Assembly (NCBI GenBank): GCA_021807115.1
Contig: JAKAPJ010000011.1
Coordinates: 1 to 39,082 of the forward strand
Length of the DNA: 39,082 nt
Origin: Microcaldota archaeon
GTDB taxonomy: Archaea > Micrarchaeota > Micrarchaeia > Micrarchaeales > Micrarchaeaceae
Direction: 5' to 3'
Shown: positions 15,544-22,663 of the stretch, piece after piece
Layout of the letters: every line of letters begins with the position of its first letter
Position numbering within the stretch: the stretch's first letter is position 1
Program-made: the position numbers and the translations under genes
Notes under the pieces: generated by a model
What the model was told of the DNA's origin: nothing
The model's input: only the letters and a program-made list of their open reading frames with translations
Database searches by the model: none

Positions 15544-16437
15544 GTGAAATCCCAATCCGCCATGGAGTATCTCATGACATACGGCTGGGCGATACTTGTG
15601 ATAGCCGTCGTACTCGGCGTGCTGTTCCAGCTAGGTGTATTCGGCAGCGCAAACTTGACACCAAAGGCAGCCCCGGGCGGTTGCCAGGTCGAGCGCACCA
15701 CTGCTGGCACTTCCCTTGCCGGCATGTGCCAGGGCGAGCTGCCCCAATATGTTGCCGTATTCACCGGCACAAGCAACTCGTTCGTCAGCATAGGCACACC
15801 GAGTACGGTCTATTCCGCGTTCGAGAGCCATTCGTTCACCGTAACAGGCTGGGTCTACATAACCGGCAGCACGCAGGGCGCGCTGTTCAACGTAGGCGAG
15901 CCGCCCACCAACAATGTCTTCGAGGCGCTCGCCACCACATCCGGGTCAAACTGCGGCATAGAGTGGTATGACTGGTCATTTTACATATGCTCCGCATCTG
16001 CGTTATCTACAAACACATGGTACTTCCTTGCATGGACATACCAATATGTAGGAAACAGCAATACTAACTACGCCGCGGGATACATAGACGGCCAGCTTGC
16101 AACAAGCAGCACCACCGCCCCTCCTATAGCGTCATCCACTAACTTCCCCATATGTATAAACGAGGACTATTCCCCATGCACCTACAATGACGGGTTCTTC
16201 TTCCCGGCCGCGTACATGTCCAACATACAAGTCTACAACACATCGCTTTCCTCTGCAGAGGTGCTGGCCCTCTACCATGAGGGGATCGGCGGCGCACCCG
16301 TGAGCCCACAGAGCATCGTTGGCTGGTGGCCCCTGAACAGCAACACCAATGACTATTCTGGGAACAACGACAACGGGCAATCCGTGAATGGGGTGGGATA
16401 CAGTGGCTTTTGGACAAACGGCTACAGCGCCCCGTGA
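15544..16437 (+). CDS. Pilin-like LamG surface protein, subtype A, last of three
   Basis: A 297-residue protein beginning at a GTG (15544; VKSQSAMEYL, read as Met), 4 nt after the stop of the preceding gene. It has the class III signal, one membrane helix, LTPKAAPGGCQVERTTAGTSLAGMCQGELPQYVAVF, a jelly roll (FTVTGWVYI, TWYFLAWTYQ, GYIDGQLATS, SNIQVYNTSLSSAEV) and terminal WWPLNSNTNDYSGNNDNG. The NTS sequon is conserved; NCGIEW, YICSA, PICIN and SPCTY hold variable cysteines. The 10-bp gap to the convergent M20 hydrolase gene leaves little room for a terminator. Confidence 0.87.
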   Translation: MKSQSAMEYLMTYGWAILVIAVVLGVLFQLGVFGSANLTPKAAPGGCQVERTTAGTSLAGMCQGELPQYVAVFTGTSNSFVSIGTPSTVYSAFESHSFTVTGWVYITGSTQGALFNVGEPPTNNVFEALATTSGSNCGIEWYDWSFYICSASALSTNTWYFLAWTYQYVGNSNTNYAAGYIDGQLATSSTTAPPIASSTNFPICINEDYSPCTYNDGFFFPAAYMSNIQVYNTSLSSAEVLALYHEGIGGAPVSPQSIVGWWPLNSNTNDYSGNNDNGQSVNGVGYSGFWTNGYSAP

Positions 16438-16447
16438 GCCATCCCCA

Positions 16448-17584
16448 CTAGACAGTTTCCGAGAAAACTAGTCCATAAACCTCTGCTACCCTCTCTAGGT
16501 CTGACCGAGACACCCACTCGTTTGACGAATGTATGTTGCCCCCTCTCGGCCCAACTATTATCACAGGCAGGCGAAGCCTAGTGGCAAAAACATTGTCGTC
16601 CCCAACGGAGCTGGCGTAGTTAACCACTACCCTGCCGCACACGCGCCTTACGGCATCTGCCACAGTCTTCACGGCAGGATTGCTCTTGCTGTCTACAAAC
16701 GGGGTCATATACGGCGTCTCCCTGCTCTTGACCGTCACGCCTATCGAAGTCCTGCCATCGAGCCTTCCGTCGGAAAGCATGCCCTTTATGAACTGCTCAA
16801 CCCTGCTCCTGGCACCCTGTATCGTCGTGGGCGGCACTATGTGGAACGACAGCTCAAGCGACGCTCTTTCCGGGACCGACAGGCCGCTGGCGCCTCCGGA
16901 AATGCTACAGACGAATATGCTCTCCCGCCCGAGCAGCGGATGCCTCAGCAGCTTCATGCCGCGCAGCCCCGCCGCTATCCTTGATGCCTGCTCTATCGCG
17001 TTCACGCCCATCTCGGCCAGCGCACCGTGCGCGGACTTGCCTACCACCTCCACACGCAGGGTAACGCGCCCCCGCCTACCCAGTGTAACCATGTCTGATC
17101 CCCCTGTTGAGGCACTAGACGCACCTGGCTCGCCGGACACTATAAACGACACATCCTTGAACCATCGGTGCCTGCGCTCTGCAGCGGACCATGCGCCCTC
17201 GGAGATATTCTCCTCCCCCGAGCACAGCAGTATCTTCATCTTCCTGTCCTTCAGCGTAGTTGCAACGTGCAGCGCGGCAGCTATGCCTCCCTTCATGTCG
17301 CATGCCCCAAGACCGAAAAGCCTATCACCCTTCTGGGTGAGCTTGAACGGGTCAGTCTTCCAGTCCCCATACACAGGGACCGTGTCGAGGTGTCCGTAGA
17401 ACATCGGGAATGTGCCGCCCCTGCCCCTTGTCGCAAGGACATTGAGCCTGCCGTCCCTGAACTCGTGCAGCCTCACTGAGAATCCAGAACCCTCCAGCAT
17501 GCGTGCCGCGTGCAGCGCAAGCCTGCGCTCGTCAGGGTAAACCGACTTTATGCCGACTAGGCCTCCAAGCAGCTTATCTATCAT
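16448..17584 (-). CDS. M20-family metallohydrolase (ArgE/DapE/LysK-like deacylase)
   Basis: A 378-residue di-zinc amidohydrolase. It shows the metal and catalytic motifs GHLDTVP (H65, D67), GLGACDMKGG (D96), SGEEN (E124 catalytic, E125 metal), the dimerisation-domain motif VVGKSAHGALAEMGVNAIEQ, and IHSSNEW at the end. The family removes acyl groups from acylated amino acids such as N-succinyl-diaminopimelate, N-acetylornithine or LysW-lysine; the substrate here is not decided. The ATG at 17584 is preferred because AAGGAGGG precedes it; it overlaps the end of the GNAT-like gene by 11 nt, so the two are probably translated together. This suggests an acetylation-deacylation pair, an inference. 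Confidence 0.88.
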   Translation of the reverse strand: MIDKLLGGLVGIKSVYPDERRLALHAARMLEGSGFSVRLHEFRDGRLNVLATRGRGGTFPMFYGHLDTVPVYGDWKTDPFKLTQKGDRLFGLGACDMKGGIAAALHVATTLKDRKMKILLCSGEENISEGAWSAAERRHRWFKDVSFIVSGEPGASSASTGGSDMVTLGRRGRVTLRVEVVGKSAHGALAEMGVNAIEQASRIAAGLRGMKLLRHPLLGRESIFVCSISGGASGLSVPERASLELSFHIVPPTTIQGARSRVEQFIKGMLSDGRLDGRTSIGVTVKSRETPYMTPFVDSKSNPAVKTVADAVRRVCGRVVVNYASSVGDDNVFATRLRLPVIIVGPRGGNIHSSNEWVSRSDLERVAEVYGLVFSETV

Positions 17585-18677
17585 CCCCGTCCCTCCTTGC
17601 AAGCGCCATGCTTCTCATGGTATCCATCTGGCTCCTGTTCAGGAACGTAACCACGAGGCTGCACATCCTGTTGTCTATAGCGGCATGATAATTTAAAATA
17701 CCATTGCCGATTCCGAGCGCAGCAGACGTGTCGGTCGAGAACGCCCTCATCTGGTGATTGGCTGCGCTGAGCACGCCCGGGCTCTCCAGGTTGGACTCGC
17801 CATACACAAGATCCGCGCCGCCGCCAAGTATGCCCATCAGCAGGAACAGGGATGTGGCAAAGTATACGTTGTTGCCCCTTTCGCTCTTCTTAACTATCGC
17901 GTCCGTCAGCTCAACTATCCGCAGGTCCCTCTCCCCCGCCATGCGCACAGTCCCCGCTTCCGCCACCGCCACGCATACTATCTCCCCTCCTCTCGATGCT
18001 ATGGCTATGCTGTTGCTTGCGTTGCCCAGCAGGTTGGCGACTTCGCGTTCACCGTAGCCGAACGACCCCAACAGGGACACCATGTCCTTCCTTTCGGTGT
18101 CGTTGATGGTCGCGCCGCTCGCGGACCTTATGGAATATATGTTCCCCGCGCCGCTGGTGTAGCTGTACATCCCTTCCCTGGTGCGCAGCGCCCTGTCAAT
18201 GTCCCCTATCAACGCAGCGGAACCCGGTCCAGGCCTGCTGTCGCCCCTTGCAATGCTGATGTTTGACCTATACCTCGCGACATCTGAATCCGTGGCGCCG
18301 CAGCTTGGCCTGTTGTGTCCGAAGTAAACTATTGCAATCTTCCCCCCGCCGCCTGAGTCAAGGGGCACCACGGCCTCCGCCATCTCCCTGAACCTCCCAA
18401 GCAGATCGGGCCTCCCGTCAAGGACAGACAGGTCCACAACCGCACGAACAGACATGCGGTAAGCCTGTCCCCCGCCGTCCACGACGCCCGCATAGTGATC
18501 CAGCGTCCTGAACAGGTAGTCCAGATCGGCTTCAGTCCTCACGGTGCGGTCCAAAAAGCCCTTGATCCTGTCCCCAACAGCGTATATGCCATCTGTAGGT
18601 CCTATGCTGCTAGTACCTGTGTATGTCCCGCGCTGTTCCTGGCGGCCCGCGCCGTGCGTCTCGGCCCTTTCTCGCAT
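17574..18677 (-). CDS. Protein with C-terminal GNAT-like domain, reminiscent of AblB acetyltransferases
   Basis: A 367-residue protein. The C-terminal part (from about 225) runs EIVCVAVAEAG, LRIVELTDAIVKKSERGNNVYFATSLFLLMGI, GESNLESPGVLSAANHQMRAF, which follows the layout of GNAT enzymes of the lysine-2,3-aminomutase-associated AblB group (ELTD followed by a divergent CoA loop). The first 220 residues include Gly-rich loops and YFGHNRPSCGATDSD, and are unrecognised. The ATG at 18677 has GGAGG about 9 nt upstream. No aminomutase gene is present here, so beta-lysine synthesis is not supported. It overlaps the M20 hydrolase gene. Confidence 0.6.
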   Translation of the reverse strand: MRERAETHGAGRQEQRGTYTGTSSIGPTDGIYAVGDRIKGFLDRTVRTEADLDYLFRTLDHYAGVVDGGGQAYRMSVRAVVDLSVLDGRPDLLGRFREMAEAVVPLDSGGGGKIAIVYFGHNRPSCGATDSDVARYRSNISIARGDSRPGPGSAALIGDIDRALRTREGMYSYTSGAGNIYSIRSASGATINDTERKDMVSLLGSFGYGEREVANLLGNASNSIAIASRGGEIVCVAVAEAGTVRMAGERDLRIVELTDAIVKKSERGNNVYFATSLFLLMGILGGGADLVYGESNLESPGVLSAANHQMRAFSTDTSAALGIGNGILNYHAAIDNRMCSLVVTFLNRSQMDTMRSMALARRDGDDR

Positions 18678-18719
18678 TCAATCGCCTCCATTCCAATCAC
18701 GTTCATGGTTTTATCGTGA

Positions 18720-18744
18720 GGCCGGCCCCATCCAAAGGCCGGCC
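18720..18744. repeat. GGCCGGCC hairpin in an operon leader
   Basis: Two perfect palindromes GGCCGGCC (18720-18727 and 18737-18744) are separated by 9 nt and can pair as an 8-bp GC stem. It lies in the gap between the winged-helix regulator and the GNAT-like gene on the minus strand, about 45 bp before the latter's start. It might be a regulator-binding site or an attenuating hairpin. Confidence 0.5.
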
Positions 18745-18787
18745 CAATCCTGTTACAACCCTTTTTTATCCCACCGGGACTCAATCA

Positions 18788-19213
18788 TCAACCAAAATTT
18801 CTCACAAGCATCGGCGACTCCACACGCATCTGTGTGCGTCTGTGCAGGTGGGCTACATAGTCTGCAGCCTGCTGCACGGTGGGCCATGGGGCCATCCGCC
18901 CGCTTTCCATGGCCTCAAGACGCAGCCCCGCCCTTTCCATGCCCTTCATCTCCTGCACGCCGTATTTTGTGAGCGTCAATGCCTTTCCGGGCTCGTCCTT
19001 CGTGGCGAAGTCCACCAGTCCCTTCTCCTTGAGCCGGTTGAGGTTGTACCACACCGAGCTCTTCGAGAACCCGTAGCTCTCGCTGAGATAGCTGACGAAC
19101 GCGCTGGCGCTGTCTATGCTGTCAGCGCCTATCTCCAGGACTATAAGCTGCTCGCGCCTGGTTAGCACTGCGGACCTGCGGACCCTTTCAGTAGTAGTGG
19201 TTAGTTGGCTCAT
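18788..19213 (-). CDS. Winged-helix DNA-binding regulator
   Basis: A 141-residue protein with a helix-turn-helix and wing in its middle: LTRREQLIVLEIG, SASAFVSYLSESYGFSKSSVWYNLNRLKEKGLVDF, then LTLTKYGVQEM. The layout matches small PadR/MarR/ArsR-type archaeal regulators; no effector domain or metal site is visible, and the last 40 residues are charged helix (VQQAADYVAHLHRRTQ). The ATG at 19213 is chosen because an AT-rich TATA-like stretch (about 19229-19242) lies about 22 bp upstream; two earlier in-frame starts would lie even closer to it. It precedes the GNAT-like/M20 pair in the same direction and may control it through the GGCCGGCC hairpin. Confidence 0.75.
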   Translation of the reverse strand: MSQLTTTTERVRRSAVLTRREQLIVLEIGADSIDSASAFVSYLSESYGFSKSSVWYNLNRLKEKGLVDFATKDEPGKALTLTKYGVQEMKGMERAGLRLEAMESGRMAPWPTVQQAADYVAHLHRRTQMRVESPMLVRNFG

Positions 19214-19487
19214 AAACATACCCAAAAAAAATTTATTTTTCAGGGGTTTATGCGGCCAACGCGATATATGGTGTGTTTATAATCCAACCATCGCAGCCGC
19301 TAAATTTGAAGGACGAGAAGTACCTCATGTGCGACTGCATTTGTTGCATTCCTCTTGCACCATATATGCCGCAAATTTCAAGCAGACATATGTAAGACAT
19401 TATGGAAACATTATATTATTTAAAGGTTGTGTCTCAATTCTGCTTCGCGTACCGCTGCTTGGCGCCCCGCCTGACGTCGTAGCACCC
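19214..19487. other. AT-rich intergenic region with inverted repeat and orphan TATA box
   Basis: It carries the minus promoter of the winged-helix gene, an exact 10-bp inverted repeat (ATATATGGTG at 19264-19273 and CACCATATAT at 19358-19367), and a strong TATA-like TATTATTTAAAG (about 19413-19425). No long open frame is convincing on either strand. The second TATA could drive an unannotated RNA. Confidence 0.45.
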
Positions 19488-19922
19488 CTACGGCCTAAGC
19501 AGCCCCTTTACCGTAGCCGCAAGCGCGTACACCGCGTGGCCGCCGCGCTCGCCAGACTCGTCGCTAAGCCTCTTTTCCGCAGCCTTGCCTATCTTCATCG
19601 CCAGGTACCTAGCTTCGTTGTATTCCCGTTCGCTAAAAAGCTCCTTCGCCAGCCCCAGCGCCTGCGAATATTCGCCCCGTTCATAATATGCCACCGCCCT
19701 CGCTCCTTTCTCCGACTTCGGCACTGGTAGTTCATCATCCTTGAGGAAGTGCCTGTCGCCCTGCACCAACCCCCTTGCGACCGTCCTGTATACTGCCCTC
19801 ACCGCGAGGTACATTGCATCCTTCAACACCTGCCTCAGCTCGCGTTCCTGGCCCTCCAGCGCGCCCATTATCTCCCTTTCCGCAACCTTGATCTCCCTTG
19901 GTGAAAGCATCGAGTTTTCCAT
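19488..19922 (-). CDS. Small, largely helical protein of unknown function
   Basis: A 144-residue protein starting MENSMLSPREIKVAEREIMGALEGQ. It is almost entirely predicted helix, with heptad-like spacing in the first 60 residues and EYSQALGLAKELFSEREYNEARYLAMKIGKAAEKRL resembling a tetratricopeptide- or HEPN-like helical pair (AVAYYERGEYSQALGLA). No catalytic motif is evident. A TATA-like TATTTAA (19955-19961) lies about 36 bp upstream of this start; an ATG at 19937 would be an alternative. Monocistronic. Function not recognised. Confidence 0.65.
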   Translation of the reverse strand: MENSMLSPREIKVAEREIMGALEGQERELRQVLKDAMYLAVRAVYRTVARGLVQGDRHFLKDDELPVPKSEKGARAVAYYERGEYSQALGLAKELFSEREYNEARYLAMKIGKAAEKRLSDESGERGGHAVYALAATVKGLLRP

Positions 19923-19988
19923 CGGACCACAGTACATAGTTTGCCAACGAAACCTATTTAACCATTGCAAAAGAGCCTGCCCCTGCGC

Positions 19989-21545
19989 CTAATGCCCCTC
20001 CAGCCTATAGAGCGATGCGGTGCCGTTGACTGCATATAACGAATAAGTGTTGTTGGCAATGTAGCCGTACACAGACGAAGTGCCTCCGCCGCCAAGATAC
20101 GGGGTGGCCAGCGCCGCGCTGCTGTCAACGAGTATGTATTGCGGCACGAAGAATTTCGGGTACCTCACCAGCTCCACATACTCCCTGCCCAGGACATGTG
20201 GCATAATCGAATCCTGCGTCATCAGCGTGGCGTTCGGCGGCACGAGCCCCATCACCGACTCGAGCTGGGACACTGCCATTCTGCCACTAACGCTCTCCTG
20301 CAGCAGCAGGCTCTGGTAGCCGCCCGCGGATCCCATGTAAAGGTATATCGGCAGCGAAATTGCAAATACCAGTAGCGGGAGCGCCAGCGCAGCAGACAAC
20401 GCAATGCCCCTCGCCAGCGCCTTCGCCTCCCTGCGCCTAGCGGCAATGCGGCCCACCGCGCCTTCGCCTTTGAGCAAGGTCCTTGCGCCCAGCAGCGCGG
20501 CAACGAACGTGCCCCCTAGCACAAGGCCGTAGTACTGGGCGTATATCGACACCACGTACGGCACCCTGAACACGAATGCCTCCAGCAGCCACGGAGAAAG
20601 CATTACCAGTGCCGGCAGGATGTCGAACACTATTGATATGCCAAAGCCGAACAGCACTATGAGTAGGCCGTAAAGGTAATAGAAGTATAGCGGCTGGGCC
20701 GCCTCCCCGCCGCCCCCGAATGCCGGCACGGTAAGGTTCACCCGGGCAGGCATGCCCTGGTACGCATACTGCTGCTCGTATATGGGCACTGACGGGTAGG
20801 GGTTAACGCGCAGGAATGCCGGGGTCTGCGCCCCCTGCGCGCCGTAGCCTGACGTCACTAAGTAGTATGCGACGTTGTACAGTGCGATGGCCACTATGGC
20901 CATGGCAAACAGCGCGCCAAGCATGACATATCTACCTCTTCGCCCATCCCCCCCCCCCCCCACGGCCTCGAAAAGGCCCAGCCCCGCCCCCAGCGCCATG
21001 GCTATCAGCGGGGCGACCTCCATGGTGCCGAGCAGGAGAATCAGGGCCGGCACGAATCCGCGCCACGAGCCCTTGAAGTAGAAATAGAACACCAGTATGT
21101 ACAGCGGCATGACCAGCGCCTCGGCATGGTAGTCGAAGAGCAGCATCCCATGCACCCCCGGGTTGAGGAAGTAGGCCAGGCACATCGCCATCGCCAGCGG
21201 CTCCCATCCCGCAACTTCCCTGGCAACTATGAAGACCAGCAGCCCCGTCAGCGACAGCACAGCATCCTGCGCCAGCAGCAGCGTAAGCGGCGAGCTGAAG
21301 AGATAGTACAGCGGCACCAGCATGAGCTGGTCCGGGGAAATGTGCTGGCCGAACACGAGCGCCTGCGCGCCTGGCACCATTCCGGGATAGTTTATGTCAT
21401 AGTACATGCTCAGTGCGTAGAACCCCAGGTCCGAATACTCGTGGAAGCTGCCGTATGCCGCGGCGGCGAACGCCGCCCAGTATGCCATGCTGGCCGCGGC
21501 GAGGAAAATGGCCGCATAGAGATAAAAATCTGTTTTCCTGCCCAT
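19989..21545 (-). CDS. DUF2079-family polytopic membrane protein
   Basis: A 518-residue integral membrane protein with about ten or more hydrophobic helices. Family marks are SDLGFYALSMYYD (about 38-50), FGQHISPDQLMLVPLYYLFSSPLTLLLAQ (about 65-93), and NPGVHGMLLFDYHAEALVMPLYIL (about 128-151); these resemble a GT-C glycosyltransferase-like fold, but activity in DUF2079 is uncharacterised. The C-terminal part is an extracytoplasmic domain (LVPPNATLMTQDSIMPHVLGREYVELVRYPKFFVPQYILVD). A 14-base C run on the plus strand (20948-20961) encodes Gly at about residues 195-199 and could slip. It lies downstream of Pelota on the same strand, 26 nt apart. Confidence 0.8.
   Translation of the reverse strand: MGRKTDFYLYAAIFLAAASMAYWAAFAAAAYGSFHEYSDLGFYALSMYYDINYPGMVPGAQALVFGQHISPDQLMLVPLYYLFSSPLTLLLAQDAVLSLTGLLVFIVAREVAGWEPLAMAMCLAYFLNPGVHGMLLFDYHAEALVMPLYILVFYFYFKGSWRGFVPALILLLGTMEVAPLIAMALGAGLGLFEAVGGGGDGRRGRYVMLGALFAMAIVAIALYNVAYYLVTSGYGAQGAQTPAFLRVNPYPSVPIYEQQYAYQGMPARVNLTVPAFGGGGEAAQPLYFYYLYGLLIVLFGFGISIVFDILPALVMLSPWLLEAFVFRVPYVVSIYAQYYGLVLGGTFVAALLGARTLLKGEGAVGRIAARRREAKALARGIALSAALALPLLVFAISLPIYLYMGSAGGYQSLLLQESVSGRMAVSQLESVMGLVPPNATLMTQDSIMPHVLGREYVELVRYPKFFVPQYILVDSSAALATPYLGGGGTSSVYGYIANNTYSLYAVNGTASLYRLEGH
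20948..20961. repeat. Homopolymer tract of 14 C (G on the coding strand)
   Basis: The run lies inside the DUF2079 membrane-protein gene. A gain or loss of one base would truncate the protein after about residue 200, so the tract is a candidate slippage (phase-variation) site or a sequencing weak point. Confidence 0.85.
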
Positions 21546-21571
21546 GCGACTACCGCAAGCAACCAGAGCAT

Positions 21572-22600
21572 TCAGCCTATGGCCCCTATGTTCCCGAAAC
21601 CCTTTAGCTGCGCGCCCACCTCGTCATCGGAGTTGAACACCTCTATCTTCACGCCCCTCCTCTCCGCGTTCGCCAGCACCTCCTGCGTGGGCTTGTCGCC
21701 CAGAACGTTGTCGTTCACCATGACCACCTTCGCCTCGTAGCTGTCTATGGCTCCGTTCACCCCGCCCGTGCCGTACCTGGACCTGCCGCTCTCCAGCCCG
21801 GCAAGGAACTCCTCCATCAGCCTGAATTCCACAGTTATCCTCTCCCTCTGCAGTATGTCCGCCACCCGATCCCCCTTGATCAGCTCGTATACCCCTGGCC
21901 TGTCCGCGTTGCTGGTGCTGTCGAATATGACCCTCTTGCCTACCTTCTTGAGCCCGCCCCCCCGCTCGCCGAACTTCTTTATGTCGTCCTTGGTGAAGCC
22001 AGGCCCAGCTATTATGACCGTGTCCACGTCCATGCCCGCCGCCGTGTCAAGCACCGCCTGGAAGAACTTCCTCTCCGCCTCCTGGAAGTCCTTCTGGCTC
22101 ATCCGCTTGCTCAGCCTGCTGTATATCTCGTTCCTGAACTCTATCCCGTAGCCGAGCAGGTACGCCGGCAGCGCCCTCTCGTCGTCCACTACTATCATGC
22201 CCAGCCTTGCCTTCTTTGTGTCAGACACCGCGCTGCGCACCACGTTGACGATGTAGTCGTGCCACTCCGGCTTGGTTATGGTCAGCTCGTCGCCCGGCGC
22301 GATGTTGAGGGTGTGGTAGCTGTTGAGCTTTATGTAGTCCAGGGGCCTGCCCTCCACTATCTTGCCCATGACCCTGAGCCTGTTTGCCGTCTTGTCCAGC
22401 TCGGTCTTCTCCACCCTCACCGTTATCACCACCTCCTTCATCTCGCCCTGGTCGCTCTCGCTGGATTTGAACTTGCGCAGGCTCTCCGATTTCACCAGGT
22501 CGTCCGGGAAAAGTATCCTCTGTATGGTCCACAGGTCATCAGTGGTGTCGGCCCTGAGCCTCAGCCTGCCCTCCGCCTCGTAGAACCTTATGACCTTCAT
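21572..22600 (-). CDS. pelA: mRNA surveillance protein Pelota (Dom34)
   Basis: A 342-residue eRF1-related factor that, with an EF1A-like GTPase, splits ribosomes stalled on mRNA. Recognised by the N-terminal Sm-like domain (LRLRADTTDDLWTIQRILFPDD, and VRVEKTELDKTANRLRVMGKIVEG), the middle domain (ARLGMIVVDDERALPAYLLGYGI, VIIAGPGFTKDDIKKF) and the C-terminal domain (GTGGVNGAIDSYEAKVVMVNDNVL, RRGVKIEVFNSDDEVGAQLKGFGNIGAI). The GGQ of eRF1 is absent, as expected. The ATG at 22600 is chosen over a TTG nine bases upstream; an AT-rich box lies about 32 bp before it. It shares a divergent promoter region with the DedA gene. Confidence 0.95.
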   Translation of the reverse strand: MKVIRFYEAEGRLRLRADTTDDLWTIQRILFPDDLVKSESLRKFKSSESDQGEMKEVVITVRVEKTELDKTANRLRVMGKIVEGRPLDYIKLNSYHTLNIAPGDELTITKPEWHDYIVNVVRSAVSDTKKARLGMIVVDDERALPAYLLGYGIEFRNEIYSRLSKRMSQKDFQEAERKFFQAVLDTAAGMDVDTVIIAGPGFTKDDIKKFGERGGGLKKVGKRVIFDSTSNADRPGVYELIKGDRVADILQRERITVEFRLMEEFLAGLESGRSRYGTGGVNGAIDSYEAKVVMVNDNVLGDKPTQEVLANAERRGVKIEVFNSDDEVGAQLKGFGNIGAIG

Positions 22601-22626
22601 GATGCCCAACTAGGATTTAACAACAA

Positions 22627-22637
22627 CAATTATTAAC
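22627..22637. promoter_or_regulatory. Divergent TATA-like promoter between Pelota and DedA genes
   Basis: AATTATTAACC and its complement lie about 32 bp from the Pelota ATG (22600) and about 32 bp from the ATG at 22664. The symmetry supports 22664 rather than the earlier in-frame starts at 22640 or 22643 as the DedA start. Confidence 0.45.
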
Positions 22638-22663
22638 CTGTGATGCCACAGATAGGCGATACA

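Noticed and set aside
6219-16437. Insertion sequences or transposons explaining the repeated genes
   Set aside because: No transposase gene, terminal inverted repeats or target duplications were seen around the pilin-lectin operons; tandem duplication with gene conversion explains them better.
17574-18677. Beta-lysine (osmolyte) synthesis through AblA/AblB
   Set aside because: Only a distant GNAT-like similarity is present and no lysine-2,3-aminomutase gene is nearby; the neighbour is an M20 hydrolase.
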